64,000 bases of DNA from Gordonia sp. PDNC005 (lineage in GTDB: Bacteria > Actinomycetota > Actinomycetes > Mycobacteriales > Mycobacteriaceae), in the NCBI RefSeq assembly GCF_016919385.1, contig NZ_CP070351.1, positions 1,116,001 to 1,180,000 of the forward strand. Direction: 5' to 3'. Positions within the stretch are counted from its first letter, which is position 1. The number at the start of each line of letters is the position of its first letter. Under the pieces are notes generated by a model that was given only the letters and a program-made list of their open reading frames with translations, was not told where the DNA came from and made no database searches. Of the stretch, positions 52,455-63,400 are shown in pieces. Both the position numbers and the translations under genes were made by a program.

Positions 52455-52882
52455 GCGTGTGGTCCGATCAGTCCGCGGAGCTGTGCCGCAGTCGTCGCGA
52501 GATCACCCGCGCGGCGAGTGACGAGACCCTTGGCGAACGAGAGCTTGTCTCCGCTCCGCCGCGGGACGACGTGCAGGTGAGTGTGGAACACCGTCTGCAT
52601 CGCGGCTCGGCCGTCGTTGACTGCGAGGTTGACGCCGTGCGCACCGAACTCGGGTGTCTTCATGGCGTCGGCGATCCGCTGGGCGGCTGCGAACAGGGGT
52701 GCGCCGAGTGTCGGATCAAGGTCGGACAGGCCGGATGAGTGCTTCCGTGGAATCACCAGCGTGTGCCCGCGGGTGACCGGAGCGCGGTCGAGGAACGCAA
52801 CGACGTGCTCGTCGGAGTAGACGAGATGTGCGGGACCGCGTTCGGCGACGATGTCGCAGAACACGCAGGGATCGGTCGACAT
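52451..52882 (-). CDS. HIT family nucleotide hydrolase/transferase
   Basis: A 143-residue histidine-triad protein acting on nucleotide phosphoramidates or dinucleoside polyphosphates. His100, His102 and His104 form the triad (HTHLHVVPR), and Cys6/Cys9 (CVFCDI) with His48 form the HINT-type zinc site. ATG 52882 has no ribosome site; TAGTTT six bases upstream is a -10 element that is also the T-tract of the preceding terminator. It heads the HIT-sirtuin-unknown operon. Confidence 0.92.
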   Translation of the reverse strand: MSTDPCVFCDIVAERGPAHLVYSDEHVVAFLDRAPVTRGHTLVIPRKHSSGLSDLDPTLGAPLFAAAQRIADAMKTPEFGAHGVNLAVNDGRAAMQTVFHTHLHVVPRRSGDKLSFAKGLVTRRAGDLATTAAQLRGLIGPHA

Positions 52883-52884
52883 GG

Positions 52885-52928
52885 AACAAAACTAACGGCC
52901 CGGGCGCGCGTGTGCGCTCCCGGGCCGT
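52885..52928 (-). terminator. Rho-independent terminator of the DUF4189 gene
   Basis: On the minus strand a perfect 10 bp stem, ACGGCCCGGG (52928-52919) with CCCGGGCCGT (52904-52895), begins 13 bp after the DUF4189 stop and is followed by TTAGTTTTGTT. It ends three bases before the HIT start codon. Confidence 0.85.
52889..52894 (-). promoter_or_regulatory. -10 element of HIT gene inside a terminator T-tract
   Basis: Minus-strand TAGTTT, six bases (TGTTCC), then ATG 52882. The hexamer is part of the U-tract of the upstream terminator. Confidence 0.5.
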
Positions 52929-52941
52929 CAGTCGGTGCGGA

Positions 52942-53331
52942 TCAGCTGTGGCCGGAGGTGCAGACCCAGTCGTAGATGTAGCCGCCCTCGGAGTAGTAGC
53001 GGGCGTACGACTCGGCGTCGTACAGGTTGCTCGCCCAACCGTAACCCCAATAACTGGTGCCCTTTGCGATGGCGCCGCAGCCGTTGACGAACTCGGTCAC
53101 CACTTTGCAGTCCGAGTATGAGCAGTAGCTCATGGCGACATTGGCGGCATCACGAGAGTTGTCGTAGTCCCAGGCGCGGCCGGTCTGGCCGGTGCTCGGC
53201 GATAGCGCGATCGCGCCGTAGTAGCTGTAGGCGTGGGCGGGCGCCGGGTCGACGATGGACGGGACGGTGAGGGCGGAGCCGACTCCGACGGCGATCAGTC
53301 CCGCGGTGGCGAGACGCTTGCGGATGTTCAT
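52942..53331 (-). CDS. Secreted DUF4189 protein
   Basis: A 129-residue exported protein with a Sec signal peptide (RKRLATAGLIAVGVGSALTV, cleavage likely after PAHA near residue 34). The mature part is DUF4189-like: YYGAIALSPSTGQTGRAWDY, then NVAMSYCSYSDCKVV and NGCGAIAKG, with four to five cysteines for disulfides. Proteins of this family are small wall or medium proteins of unknown role in mycolic-acid bacteria. ATG 53331 has AGGAG. It ends at a strong terminator. Confidence 0.85.
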   Translation of the reverse strand: MNIRKRLATAGLIAVGVGSALTVPSIVDPAPAHAYSYYGAIALSPSTGQTGRAWDYDNSRDAANVAMSYCSYSDCKVVTEFVNGCGAIAKGTSYWGYGWASNLYDAESYARYYSEGGYIYDWVCTSGHS

Positions 53332-53374
53332 GGTGTTCTCCTGAGGAAGAGAGGTAAGGAAGGGGACGGGAGGG

Positions 53375-54175
53375 TCAGCTGCCGGTCTTCTCACGTGGGG
53401 TCTCGCCCGACGTGGTCGACTTCGGCTTCGCGGTCGGAGCTTCGACGTTCTTCGGCTTGCTCACATCGACCTTCTGGCCCCACTCGCTGATGTCGACGGT
53501 CATTGTGGCGTCCTTGGCGGGGGAGACGACGACTCGTGCGACGTTGTTCTTGCCGTCATCGGTGACGAAGACGGTGGCGTCGTACGTCGCCTCGGCGAGC
53601 TCACCGGTGGACGGCGTCGATGCGAGGCCCGCGAGGTCCTTGCCGCTGACGGTGCCGGTGATCTTGGTGGTCTCGACGCCGTTGACGGTCTCGGTGCCCG
53701 CCTTGGTGGCGCCCTGAAGTGCACGAAGGATGGCAGGGACGCCGCTCTTCGAGTCGAGGATCTTCGAGACGTCGTAGATCGAACGACCGTCGCCGTAATC
53801 CTGGTATCCCTTATCGGCCACGTCGGCGTAGAGCTTGCCGTCGATGTAGACGAATGGAGCGTCGACTGTGCGACCGCCCATGTTCAGGGTGGTGGTTCCC
53901 TTGCCCTTCAGCTCGGGCTTGGTCTCGACGTCGGCCTCGACCTTGCTGGCGTTCAGGCTCTGCAGCTTGCCGTCGATCGCCATCACGATGTGCGCGCCTG
54001 TGAGGGCCTCGGTCGCGGTCGCGGCGGCGTCGAGTGTCGACTTCGCGGCGGAGTCGGAGGCTGCAGTCGTCGAGCTGTTGCCGCTGTCGTCGTTGCTGGA
54101 GCATCCGGTCAGGATGACCGACGCTGCAACGACTCCTGCGAACGCGCCGGCGACCAGTCGGTGTGAACGGTTCAT
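53375..54175 (-). CDS. LppX/LprG-family lipoprotein
   Basis: A 266-residue lipoprotein. The lipobox LTGC ends at Cys25, followed by a Ser/Thr-rich linker and an LppX_LprAFG domain (about 50-235; VMAIDGKLQSLNASKVEADVE, VYIDGKLYADVADKGYQDYG, ATYDATVFVTDDG). The family forms a hydrophobic pocket that carries triacylated envelope lipids to the outer layers. LprG usually travels with the P55 efflux gene, which is absent here. ATG 54175 has GGAGGAG. The 43 bp gap to the DUF4189 gene allows co-transcription. Confidence 0.9.
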   Translation of the reverse strand: MNRSHRLVAGAFAGVVAASVILTGCSSNDDSGNSSTTAASDSAAKSTLDAAATATEALTGAHIVMAIDGKLQSLNASKVEADVETKPELKGKGTTTLNMGGRTVDAPFVYIDGKLYADVADKGYQDYGDGRSIYDVSKILDSKSGVPAILRALQGATKAGTETVNGVETTKITGTVSGKDLAGLASTPSTGELAEATYDATVFVTDDGKNNVARVVVSPAKDATMTVDISEWGQKVDVSKPKNVEAPTAKPKSTTSGETPREKTGS

Positions 54176-54473
54176 GGATGGTGCTCCTCCCCGCGGGATC
54201 GCACCCGGTGTGCGACTCACTGCGAATTACTGGATCGAAATCTAGTACGTCGCGACGTGACGTGGGGGATTCACGTCGTTTCAGCGGATGACACGTCGAC
54301 GGGCCCGGGCGGTTGTGATGACAGTCACTGAATTTTCGGGCGACGCAGGTCCAGTTGGTTACTGACGGGTCTACCAGCGAGTATACCTCGCGGTCGCCTC
54401 CAAACATGAGGGATCCCTCATGTTTCTGTGGCACTATGGCCGAGTTCCCCCACACAGGCCGACAGGAGTATCC
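54176..54473. other. Shared upstream region of the lipoprotein and fas genes
   Basis: No gene is seen. It contains the palindrome ACGTCG/CGACGT (54247-54258), a hairpin GACGTG/CACGTC (54259-54277), a minus-strand TAGATT (54244-54239) that could be the lipoprotein -10 box, a TATACC (54382) that could belong to fas, and the long palindrome at 54402-54425. Confidence 0.5.
54402..54425. promoter_or_regulatory. Perfect 24 bp palindrome in front of fas
   Basis: The arms AAACATGAGGGA and TCCCTCATGTTT are exact reverse complements with no spacer, 48 bp before the fas start. It is a candidate operator for a regulator such as FasR, a TetR-type controller of fas in mycobacteria, although I cannot check the site against a known FasR motif. 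In RNA it would form a 24-base hairpin. Confidence 0.65.
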
Positions 54474-57400
54474 GTGACCCTCGACCAGTTCCGCACCGGT
54501 GATCGAGCAACCTCAACCGACGACGGTTCGACGAGTCTGATCGACCGCTTCGCGGCCGGCGAGTGCTATGCGATCAGCTTCGGCGGGCAGGGCGGGCCGT
54601 GGCTGCCGACACTTGCCGAGCTCGTCGCCGACGCCGATCTGGGCCGACGGATCACCGCGATCGTCGACTCCGCTGCGCGCTCCCTGGGGCCTGTCGCCGA
54701 CCGTCTCGCCGCTGCCGGCGGCGACCGTTTCGCCCCCGCGGAGTGGATCGCCGCTGTCGACGAGGACCGGGCGGTCCCGACCGACGCCGAACTCGCCGCC
54801 GCCGAATTGTCGGTCCCGGGCATCCTCCTCGCTCAGATCGCGGCCATCGCCAACCTGTCGAAGCAGGGTCTCGACCCGAGCAGGCTCCCGGCGAGCGCCG
54901 TCATCGGTCACTCGCAGGGGCTCCTCGCCGCAGAGGCCATCACCACCGCCGAACATCCCCGCGAAGCCGACGACGCGGCTCTCCTCGCGATCGCCCAGCT
55001 CATGGGGGCAGCGGCCACTGTCACCGCCCGCCGCCTCGGGCTGCTCGGCTCGGCGGATCAGACCACCGAGGGCACCTCGCCGATGGTCGCGGTCAACGGC
55101 GTCCCGCCGCGTGAGATCGACGCCATGCTCGAGGAGTACCGCGCGTCGCTGCCCACCGGGACATCAGGACTGCCGACCGTTGCGATCGTCAACAACCGAC
55201 GGTCGATCGTTCTCGCGGGGTCGCCGCGTCACCTGACCGGATTCCAAGCGCTCTGTGCACGTCGTGCAACGGCCGAAGCCGCCGACCGCAAGGCCAAACT
55301 GACCGGCGGGAAGCCGTTCGCGCCGACCTTCGAGGAACTGGCCGTCACCGTGCCGTTCCACCATCCCGATCTTGCACCCGCGGTTGACCTCGTCGTCGAA
55401 TGGGCCGGCCTCTCCGGACTCGACCCGGAGTTCGCCGGCCGTCTCGCCACCCGCATCCTCGTCGACCCCGTCGACTGGGTGGACCAGATCGGCGACGCAG
55501 TGGCCTCCGGCGCATCGTGGATCATCGACTTCGGTCCAGCCGATCTCGGCGCTCGGCTCGCCGCACCCCTGGTCCGTGGACAGGGCGTCGGTGTCATCGC
55601 CGCGGCCACCCGTCGTGGCCAGCGCAGTCTGTTCGTTCCGGGTAGCGCCCCGGCCGTCGCGCGGCCATGGTCGGCCTTCTCGCCGCGTCTGGTGTCGTTG
55701 CCGACCGGACGCACCGTCGTAGACACCGCTTTCACTCGACTCACGGGCCGATCGCCCATGCTGTTGGCGGGTATGACCCCGACAACCGTCGATCCCGCGA
55801 TCGTCGCCGCGGCGGCAAACGCGGGCCACTGGGCCGAGCTCGCCGGTGGCGGACAGGTGACCGAGGAGATCTTCGCGTCCAACGTCGCCAAACTCACCGA
55901 CCTGCTCGACGAGAACCGCCAGGTCCAGTTCAACTCGTTGTTCCTCGACCCCTACTTGTGGAAGCTCCAGCTCGGCGGCAAGCGCCTCGTGCAGAAGGCA
56001 CGCGCACAGGGTGCACCGTTCGACGGTGTCATCATCACCGCGGGCATCCCCGAGCTCGACGAGGCGGTGGATCTCGTCGGTGAACTGAACGACGCGGGCC
56101 TGCACTACGTCGCCTTCAAGCCGGGCACCGTCGACCAGATCCGCGCGGTCATCCGCATCGCGATCGCAGTGCCCCAGTTCCCGGTCATCGTCCAGATCGA
56201 AGGCGGGCGCGCAGGTGGCCACCACTCGTGGGAAGACCTCGACGACCTGCTCCTCGCGACCTACGGCGAACTCCGCGACCGGCCGAACGTCGTCGTCTGC
56301 GTCGGCGGCGGCATCGGGACTCCCGAACGCGCGTCGGAGTACCTGACCGGCGAATGGTCCGCCCGGTACGACTACCCGTCGATGCCGCTGGACGGCATCC
56401 TGATCGGCACCGCCGCCATGGCGACGCTCGAGGCCACCACCTCACCCGAGGTGAAGCAGATGCTCGTCGACACCGAAGGTTGCGACACCTGGATCGGCGC
56501 AGGCCACAGCGAGGCAGGCATGGCTTCGGGGCGCAGCCAGCTCGGCGCCGACATCCACGAGATCGACAACTCGGCGTCGCGCTGCGGTCGCCTCCTCGAC
56601 GAGGTCGCAGGCGACGCGGACGCGGTGGCCGAGCGGCGTGACGAGATCATCGCCGCGATGGAACGCACAGCCAAGCCGTACTTCGGCGACGTCAGCACCA
56701 TGACCTACCTCGAGTGGCTCACCCGTTTCGCCGAGCTCGCAGTGGGCGCCGACGGCGAGTACGCATGGGCCGACATCACGTGGGAGAAGCGTTTCGTCGA
56801 CATGCTGCGTCGCACTGAGGCCCGCATGCACCATCTCGACACCGGCGAGTTCGAGTCGTTGTTCGGTGTCCGGGTAGACGACGCACACGGTGCGATCGCT
56901 CGCCTGACCGAGACCTTCCCCGCCGTTGAGGCCGACATCCTGCATCCCGCCGATGTGGCGTTCTTCCTCGAGCAGTGCCGTACGCCGGGCAAGCCCGTCA
57001 ACTTCGTCCCCGTCATCGACAAGGACGTCCGGCGTTGGTGGCGTTCGGACTCCCTCTGGCAGGCGCACGACGCGCGCTACTCCGCAGACGAGGTCTGCAT
57101 CATCCCCGGAACCGTCGCAGTGTCCGGCATCACCCGAGTCGACGAACCGGTCGGCGATCTGTTGAACCGGTTCGAGGACCAGGTGGTCACGGATCTGCGC
57201 ACCTCCGGCGAGCAGGCCCAGGTCGTCGCCGCACGTCGTCGGCGCGGCATCGTCAGCGAGTCCGGGCCGCTCAGCATTCTGATCGAAGCTGAAGACGTGC
57301 TCTGGGCGGGCCGCCAGGTCCGCAATCCCATCGCTCTCCTCGGTGACCGCGAGGCGTGGACCGTGTACGACGGTGAGTACGCCGAGCACTCCACGGGCGC

Positions 57401-60400
57401 GATGATCGCCTACGTCCCGGACGCCGAGACCGCGGACGACGAGATCCGTCTCGACCTGGTGATCCCGGTGTCCGGCTCGATCCTGCGCATCCCGTTCACC
57501 GGCGACCTCAAGGTGGTCGACGGCGGCAGCCCCCGCGTCACCACCGCGGGCGCCGCCGATGCCATGCGCGACCTGCTCGCCGTCGCCGCGGGCGGCGATC
57601 TGCTCGCTCTCACCGACGGCGCGACCACCGGTACCGTCGCGTGGCGCGCCGATTCGGTCGCCGATCACAGCGGCGCGACGTCGTCGGGTCTTCCGACTCG
57701 ACTCGGCGCGACCACGCCGTCGTCGCCCAACGGATTTGCGGTGCCCGACGCGCTCGTCGTGGCCTGCTGGCCGACGGTGTTCAGCGTCATCGGCGGAGTC
57801 TCGACCGATGACGGCCTACCGGTTGTCGAAGGGCTGCTCGACCTGGTCCACCTGGATCACGCCATCACCCTGGAGGCGGCGCTCCCGACAGTCGACACGG
57901 ACCTGACCGTTGCCGCGCGCTGCGTCGGCGTCAGTGACGCCGACGTGGGACGCGTCGTCGAAGTCGAGGTGACCGTCACCGACGGCGACACCCCGATCGC
58001 CCAGCTCGTCGAGCGCTTCGCCATCCGCGGTCGCACCGGCGCCGCGAGCCTGGCCGACCCGGTCCGGGCCGGCGGTGCGCTCCGCGAGGAGCGGACCGGC
58101 ACCCGTAAGCACCTGCGATCGGTGACGGTGAACGCACCGTCCCGGATGCACGGCTTCGCCGTCGTCTCGGGCGACCGCAACCCCATCCACACCGATCCAC
58201 TCGCGGCACGCCTGGCCGGACTCGGCGACCCGATCGTCCACGGCATGTGGCTGTCGGCGCTCGCACAGCAGGTCGTGACCGCCTCCGACTCCGGTCAGCC
58301 GACCCCCGCACCACGTGCTCTGCTCGGCTGGACCGCGCGCTACCTCGGCATGGTCCGTCTCGGCGACGCCGTCGACGTCCGTGTCGACCGTGTGGGAATC
58401 GACTCCGGTCGAGAGGTCATCGAGGTGACCGCCAAGGTCGACGATGAGCTCGTGATGGCGGCCACCGGACTGCTCGCCGCGCCGCGGACCGTTTACGCGT
58501 TCCCCGGCCAGGGCATTCAGAGCAAGGGCATGGGCCTGGAGGCCCGATCGCGCAGTGCCGCGGCCCGTGACATCTGGGACCGTGCCGACAAGCACACCCG
58601 CGAGACGCTCGGCTTCTCCATCCTCGCGGTGGTCCGCGACAACCCGACAACACTCGTCGCCAACGGTGAACGCTACTTCCATCCGGACGGCGTGCTGTTC
58701 CTGACGCAGTTCACCCAGGTCGCGATGGCCACGCTCGGCGTCGCGCAGATCGCTGAACTGCGTGAGGCGGGCGCGTACGTCGAAGACTCGATCACCTGCG
58801 GTCACTCGGTCGGCGAGTACAACGCGCTCGCCGCCTGCGCCGGTGTGCTGCCTCTCGAAGCAGTCCTCGAAGTCGTGTTCCAGCGCGGCAGCGCCATGCA
58901 TCACCTGGTTCCCCGTGACGCGAAGGGCCGAAGCGACTACCGTCTCGCGGCGATCCGGCCGAGCCAGTTCGGTCTGGCCGACGCCGACGTCGAGGCGTTC
59001 GTCTCCGGAATCGGCACCGATGCAGACGAGTTCCTGCAGGTGGTCAACCTCAACCTGCTCGGGTCGCAGTACGCGATTGCCGGCACCGTCCGCGGGCTCG
59101 AACTGCTTGAGGCCGAGATCGATCGGCGTCGCGCCGAGTTCGGCGGCAAGCGGGCGTTCATCCTCGTCCCCGGAATCGACGTGCCGTTCCACTCGACCGT
59201 TCTGCGCGCCGGGGTGCCGGAGTTCCGCGGCAAGCTCGACGAACTCCTGCCGGAGGTCATCGACCCCGACATCCTCGTCGGCAACTACATCCCGAATCTC
59301 GTTCCTCGCCTGTTCAACCTGGGTCGCGACTTCGTCCAGGAGATCGCCGACCTGGTTCCGTCCGAGCCCCTCGACGCCGTTCTGGCCGACTGGGAGTCGT
59401 GGGAGGCACGTCCGGCCGAACTCGCCCGTGTCATCCTCATCGAGCTCCTGGCGTGGCAGTTCGCCAGCCCAGTCCGATGGATCGAGACGCAGGACCTGCT
59501 GTTCTCGACAGTCGAACAGGGCGGACTCGGGATCGACCGCTTCGTCGAGGTCGGCGTCAAGTCGGCCCCGACGCTGACCGGCCTCGCTCGCAACACGCTC
59601 AAGCTGCCTCCGTACGGCGCAGCCGTCACCGAGGTACTGAACGCGCAGACCGACGAGCAGCTCCTGCGCGCCGAGGACAGTGCCCCCGAACCGGTCGAGG
59701 ACCCCGATGAAGGTGATACGGCCCCGGTCGAGGCGGCCGTCGAAGCCGCACCTGTGGAGGCCGCACCCGTCGCCGCCGCGCCTGTCGCAGCAGCCGCCGG
59801 GCCGCGCCCGGACGACATCACGTTCGGCCCCGCCGACGCGGTCCGCGCAGTCATCTCCCTCTGGACCAAGATGACGCCGTCCCAGATCGGCTCAGCCGAC
59901 ACGATCGAGTCGCTGTGCGACGGGGTGTCGTCGCGTCGCAACCAGCTGCTGCTCGACATCGGCGGTGAGCTCGGTCTCGGCGCCATCGACGGCGCCGCGG
60001 AGGCGGAGATGCACGCTCTCGCGGCGACCGTCGAGACGATGGCACGCGGGTACAAGCCGCTCGGCGATGTCTTGACCGATGCCGTCGGCGATCAGATCCG
60101 CAAGGTTGCCGGACCCGTCAACAAGCGTCAGAACTACATCGTCGACAGGGTCACCGACACGTGGCAGCTCGGCGGTGGATGGGCGCAGCACACACTCGTC
60201 GCGGTCGCGCTCGGTTCGCGTGACGGCGCCAGCGTGCGCGGCGGCGACCTCGGCGACCTGCTCGAGAGCGCCGTCACCACGGTGAACGATCTCGACAATC
60301 TCATCGACCGTGCGGTCCGCTCGGTCGGTGCGGCTCGCGGTATCAGCGTGGAACTGCCCGCAGCAGGCGGTGCGGCGGGAGGCGCGGTCGACTCGGCTGC

Positions 60401-63400
60401 CCTCGACGCCCTCGCCGAGCACATGGGCGGCAAGGACGGTGTCCTCGCGGCCACGGCCAACACGATCCTCGCCAAGCTCGGTCTCACCTCGACTGCGTCG
60501 ACCGAGGAGATCCTCGACGACCCGAACGCGGTCGCCGCGCAGCGCATCAGCGATGAGCTCGGCGCCGACTGGGTCCGCACGGTCACTCCCTCGTTCGACG
60601 AGCAGCGGGCAGTCCTGCTGGACGACCGCTGGGCGAGCGCCCGCGAAGACCTCGCACGTCTGTGGCTGCTCGACGAGAGCGCCGTCGACGCCGACCACGA
60701 CCGCATCGTCGGTCGGATGGCCGGAGCGGGAACGACCGTCGCCGAGCACGCCACCTGGTGGCAGGGCAAGGCGCTTCATCGTGGCTTCCGCGTGCACGCC
60801 CGCCTGTTCGCGGCGATCGCCGAAGCCGCAGAGTCCACGCAGTCCGGCGTGTTCGCCGACGACGTCGCCGTCGTCACCGGTGCGTCGCCCGACTCCATCG
60901 CCGCGTCCGTCGTCGGCGAACTGCTGGGCGGGGGAGCGACAGTCATCGCGACCACCTCGCGCCTGAGCAGCGAGCGTCTCGGGTTCTACAAGGAGCTCTA
61001 CCGCGACCACGCGAGCCACGGTGCAGCGCTCTGGGTGGTGCCTGCCAATCTCGCGTCGTACGTCGACGTGGACGCCGTCGTCGAGTGGATCGGCACCGAG
61101 CAGACCGAGAACCTCGGTGCCACCACGGGTGTCATCAAGGAGGCCATGACGCCGACTCTGCTGTTCCCGTTCGCCGCCCCGCGCGTCGCGGGCGACCTCA
61201 CCGACGCCGGTGGTCGCGCGGAGATGGAGATGAAGGTCCTCCTGTGGTCCGTGGAACGGATGATCGCAGGTCTCGGCGCCATCGGCGCAGATCACGATCT
61301 CGATTCGCGACTCCATGTGGTCCTGCCGGGCTCGCCCAACCGCGGCATGTTCGGCGGTGACGGCGCGTACGGCGAATCGAAGGCCGCGCTCGACGCTCTC
61401 GTCACCCGCTGGGGTGCCGAGGAGTCGTGGGGATCGCGCACCACGATCGCGCACGCCCTCATCGGTTGGGTTCGCGGGACCGGCCTCATGGGTGGCAACG
61501 ACGGCATGGTCGCCGCAGTGGAGGCAGCAGGCGTCCGCACGTGGAGCACCGAGGAGATGGCGGGTGAACTCGTGTCGCTGTGCACCGCGGACAAGCGAGC
61601 GCAGGCTCGGGTGGAGCCGATCGTGGCCGACCTGACCGCGGGACTCGACCCGAACATCGATCTCAAGGCGTTGGCGAAGGTCGCAGCCGCCGAGTCTGCC
61701 GACGAGCCGGAGTCGGACGTCGACGAGCCGGTCAACCCGCTGGTCGCGGCGCTCCCGTTCCCGGCACGCGCCGATCTGCCGACCGCCCACGAGTGGCCGG
61801 AGATCACTGCGCGTCCCGAGGACATGGTGGTCATCGTCGGTGCGGGCGAGGTGGGCCCGTACGGCTCGTCGCGCACCCGTTTCGAGATGGAGGTCGACGA
61901 GAAGCTGTCGGCGGCGGGTGTCCTCGAACTCGCGTGGAACACCGGCCTGGTCACCTGGGAGGAGACTCCGAAGCCGGGCTGGTACGACGTGGAGTCGGGC
62001 GACCCGGTCGCCGAGGCGGACATCGCCGACCGCTACCACGACGAGGTCGTCGCTCGGTGCGGCATCCGTCGATACGTCGATGAGGGCGCGATGGTCGACA
62101 ACTCGTCGCCGCTGCTGGAGTCGGTCTTCCTCGACGAGGACCTGACGTTCACCGTTCCGAACGAGGCCGCTGCTCGGGCGTTCGCATCGGCCGATCCGGA
62201 GCGGACGCGCATCGTGGCGACTGATTCGGGCGACTGGAGTGTGACCCGCCTGGCGGGCACCGAGATCCGCGTCCCGCGTCGGTTCGAACTCTCGCGCACC
62301 GTCGGCGGACAGATCCCGACGGGCTTCGACCCGGTCCGCTGGGGCGTCTCGCCCGACATGGCGGAATCGGTCGACCGCGTCGCACTGTGGAATCTCGTCG
62401 CGACGGTCGACGCGTTCATCACCGCGGGCCTCACCCCGTCGGAACTGATGCGGTGGGTCCACCCGGGTCTGGTCGCCAATACTCAGGGCACCGGCATGGG
62501 TGGCATGACGTCGATGCGTTCGCTGTACGTCGACACGCTGCTCGGCGAGTCGAAGGCGAACGACATCCTGCAGGAAGCGCTGCCCAATGTGGTCGCCGCG
62601 CACGTCGTGCAGTCGTACATCGGCAGCTACGGCGCGATGATCCACCCGGTCGCCGCGTGCGCCACCGCGGCCGTGTCGGTCGAGGAGGGCGCCGACAAGA
62701 TCCGCCTCGGCAAGGCGCTGTTCGCCGTGGCCGGCGGCTTCGACGACGTGGGCATCGAAGGCATCGTCGGCTTCGGCGACATGTCGGCCACCGCCGACTC
62801 GGCGGCGATGAAGGCCAAGGGAATCGACGAACGTCGCTACTCGCGAGCCAATGACCGTCGACGCAGCGGATTCGTCGAATCGGCAGGCGGTGGAACAGTG
62901 CTCCTGGCACGCGGTGACGTCGCCGCCCAGCTCGGGCTCCCGGTCCTCGGTGTGGTCGCGTGGGCGCAGAGCTTCGGCGACGGCGTGCACACGTCGATCC
63001 CGGCTCCGGGCCTCGGTGCTCTCGGTGCGGCACGCGGACAGAAGATGTCCCCGTTGGCGACATCCCTCGCCTCGCTCGGCGTGAGTCCCGACGACGTCGC
63101 GGTCGTGTCCAAGCACGACACGTCGACTCGCGCCAACGACCCGAACGAGTCGGAGCTGCACGAGCGTCTCGCCGGCGCGATCGGCCGTGGCGACGGTGCT
63201 CCGCTGTTCGTCGTCTCGCAGAAGTCGCTGACAGGCCACGCCAAGGGTGGGGCCGCAGCGTTCCAACTGATCGGCCTGTGCCAGGTGCTCCGCGACGGTG
63301 TGGTCCCTCCGAACCGCAGTCTCGACTGCGTCGACGACAAGATGGCCGAGTACCCGCACCTGGTGTGGCCGCGGGAGACACTGCGGATGGGCGAGCGCTT

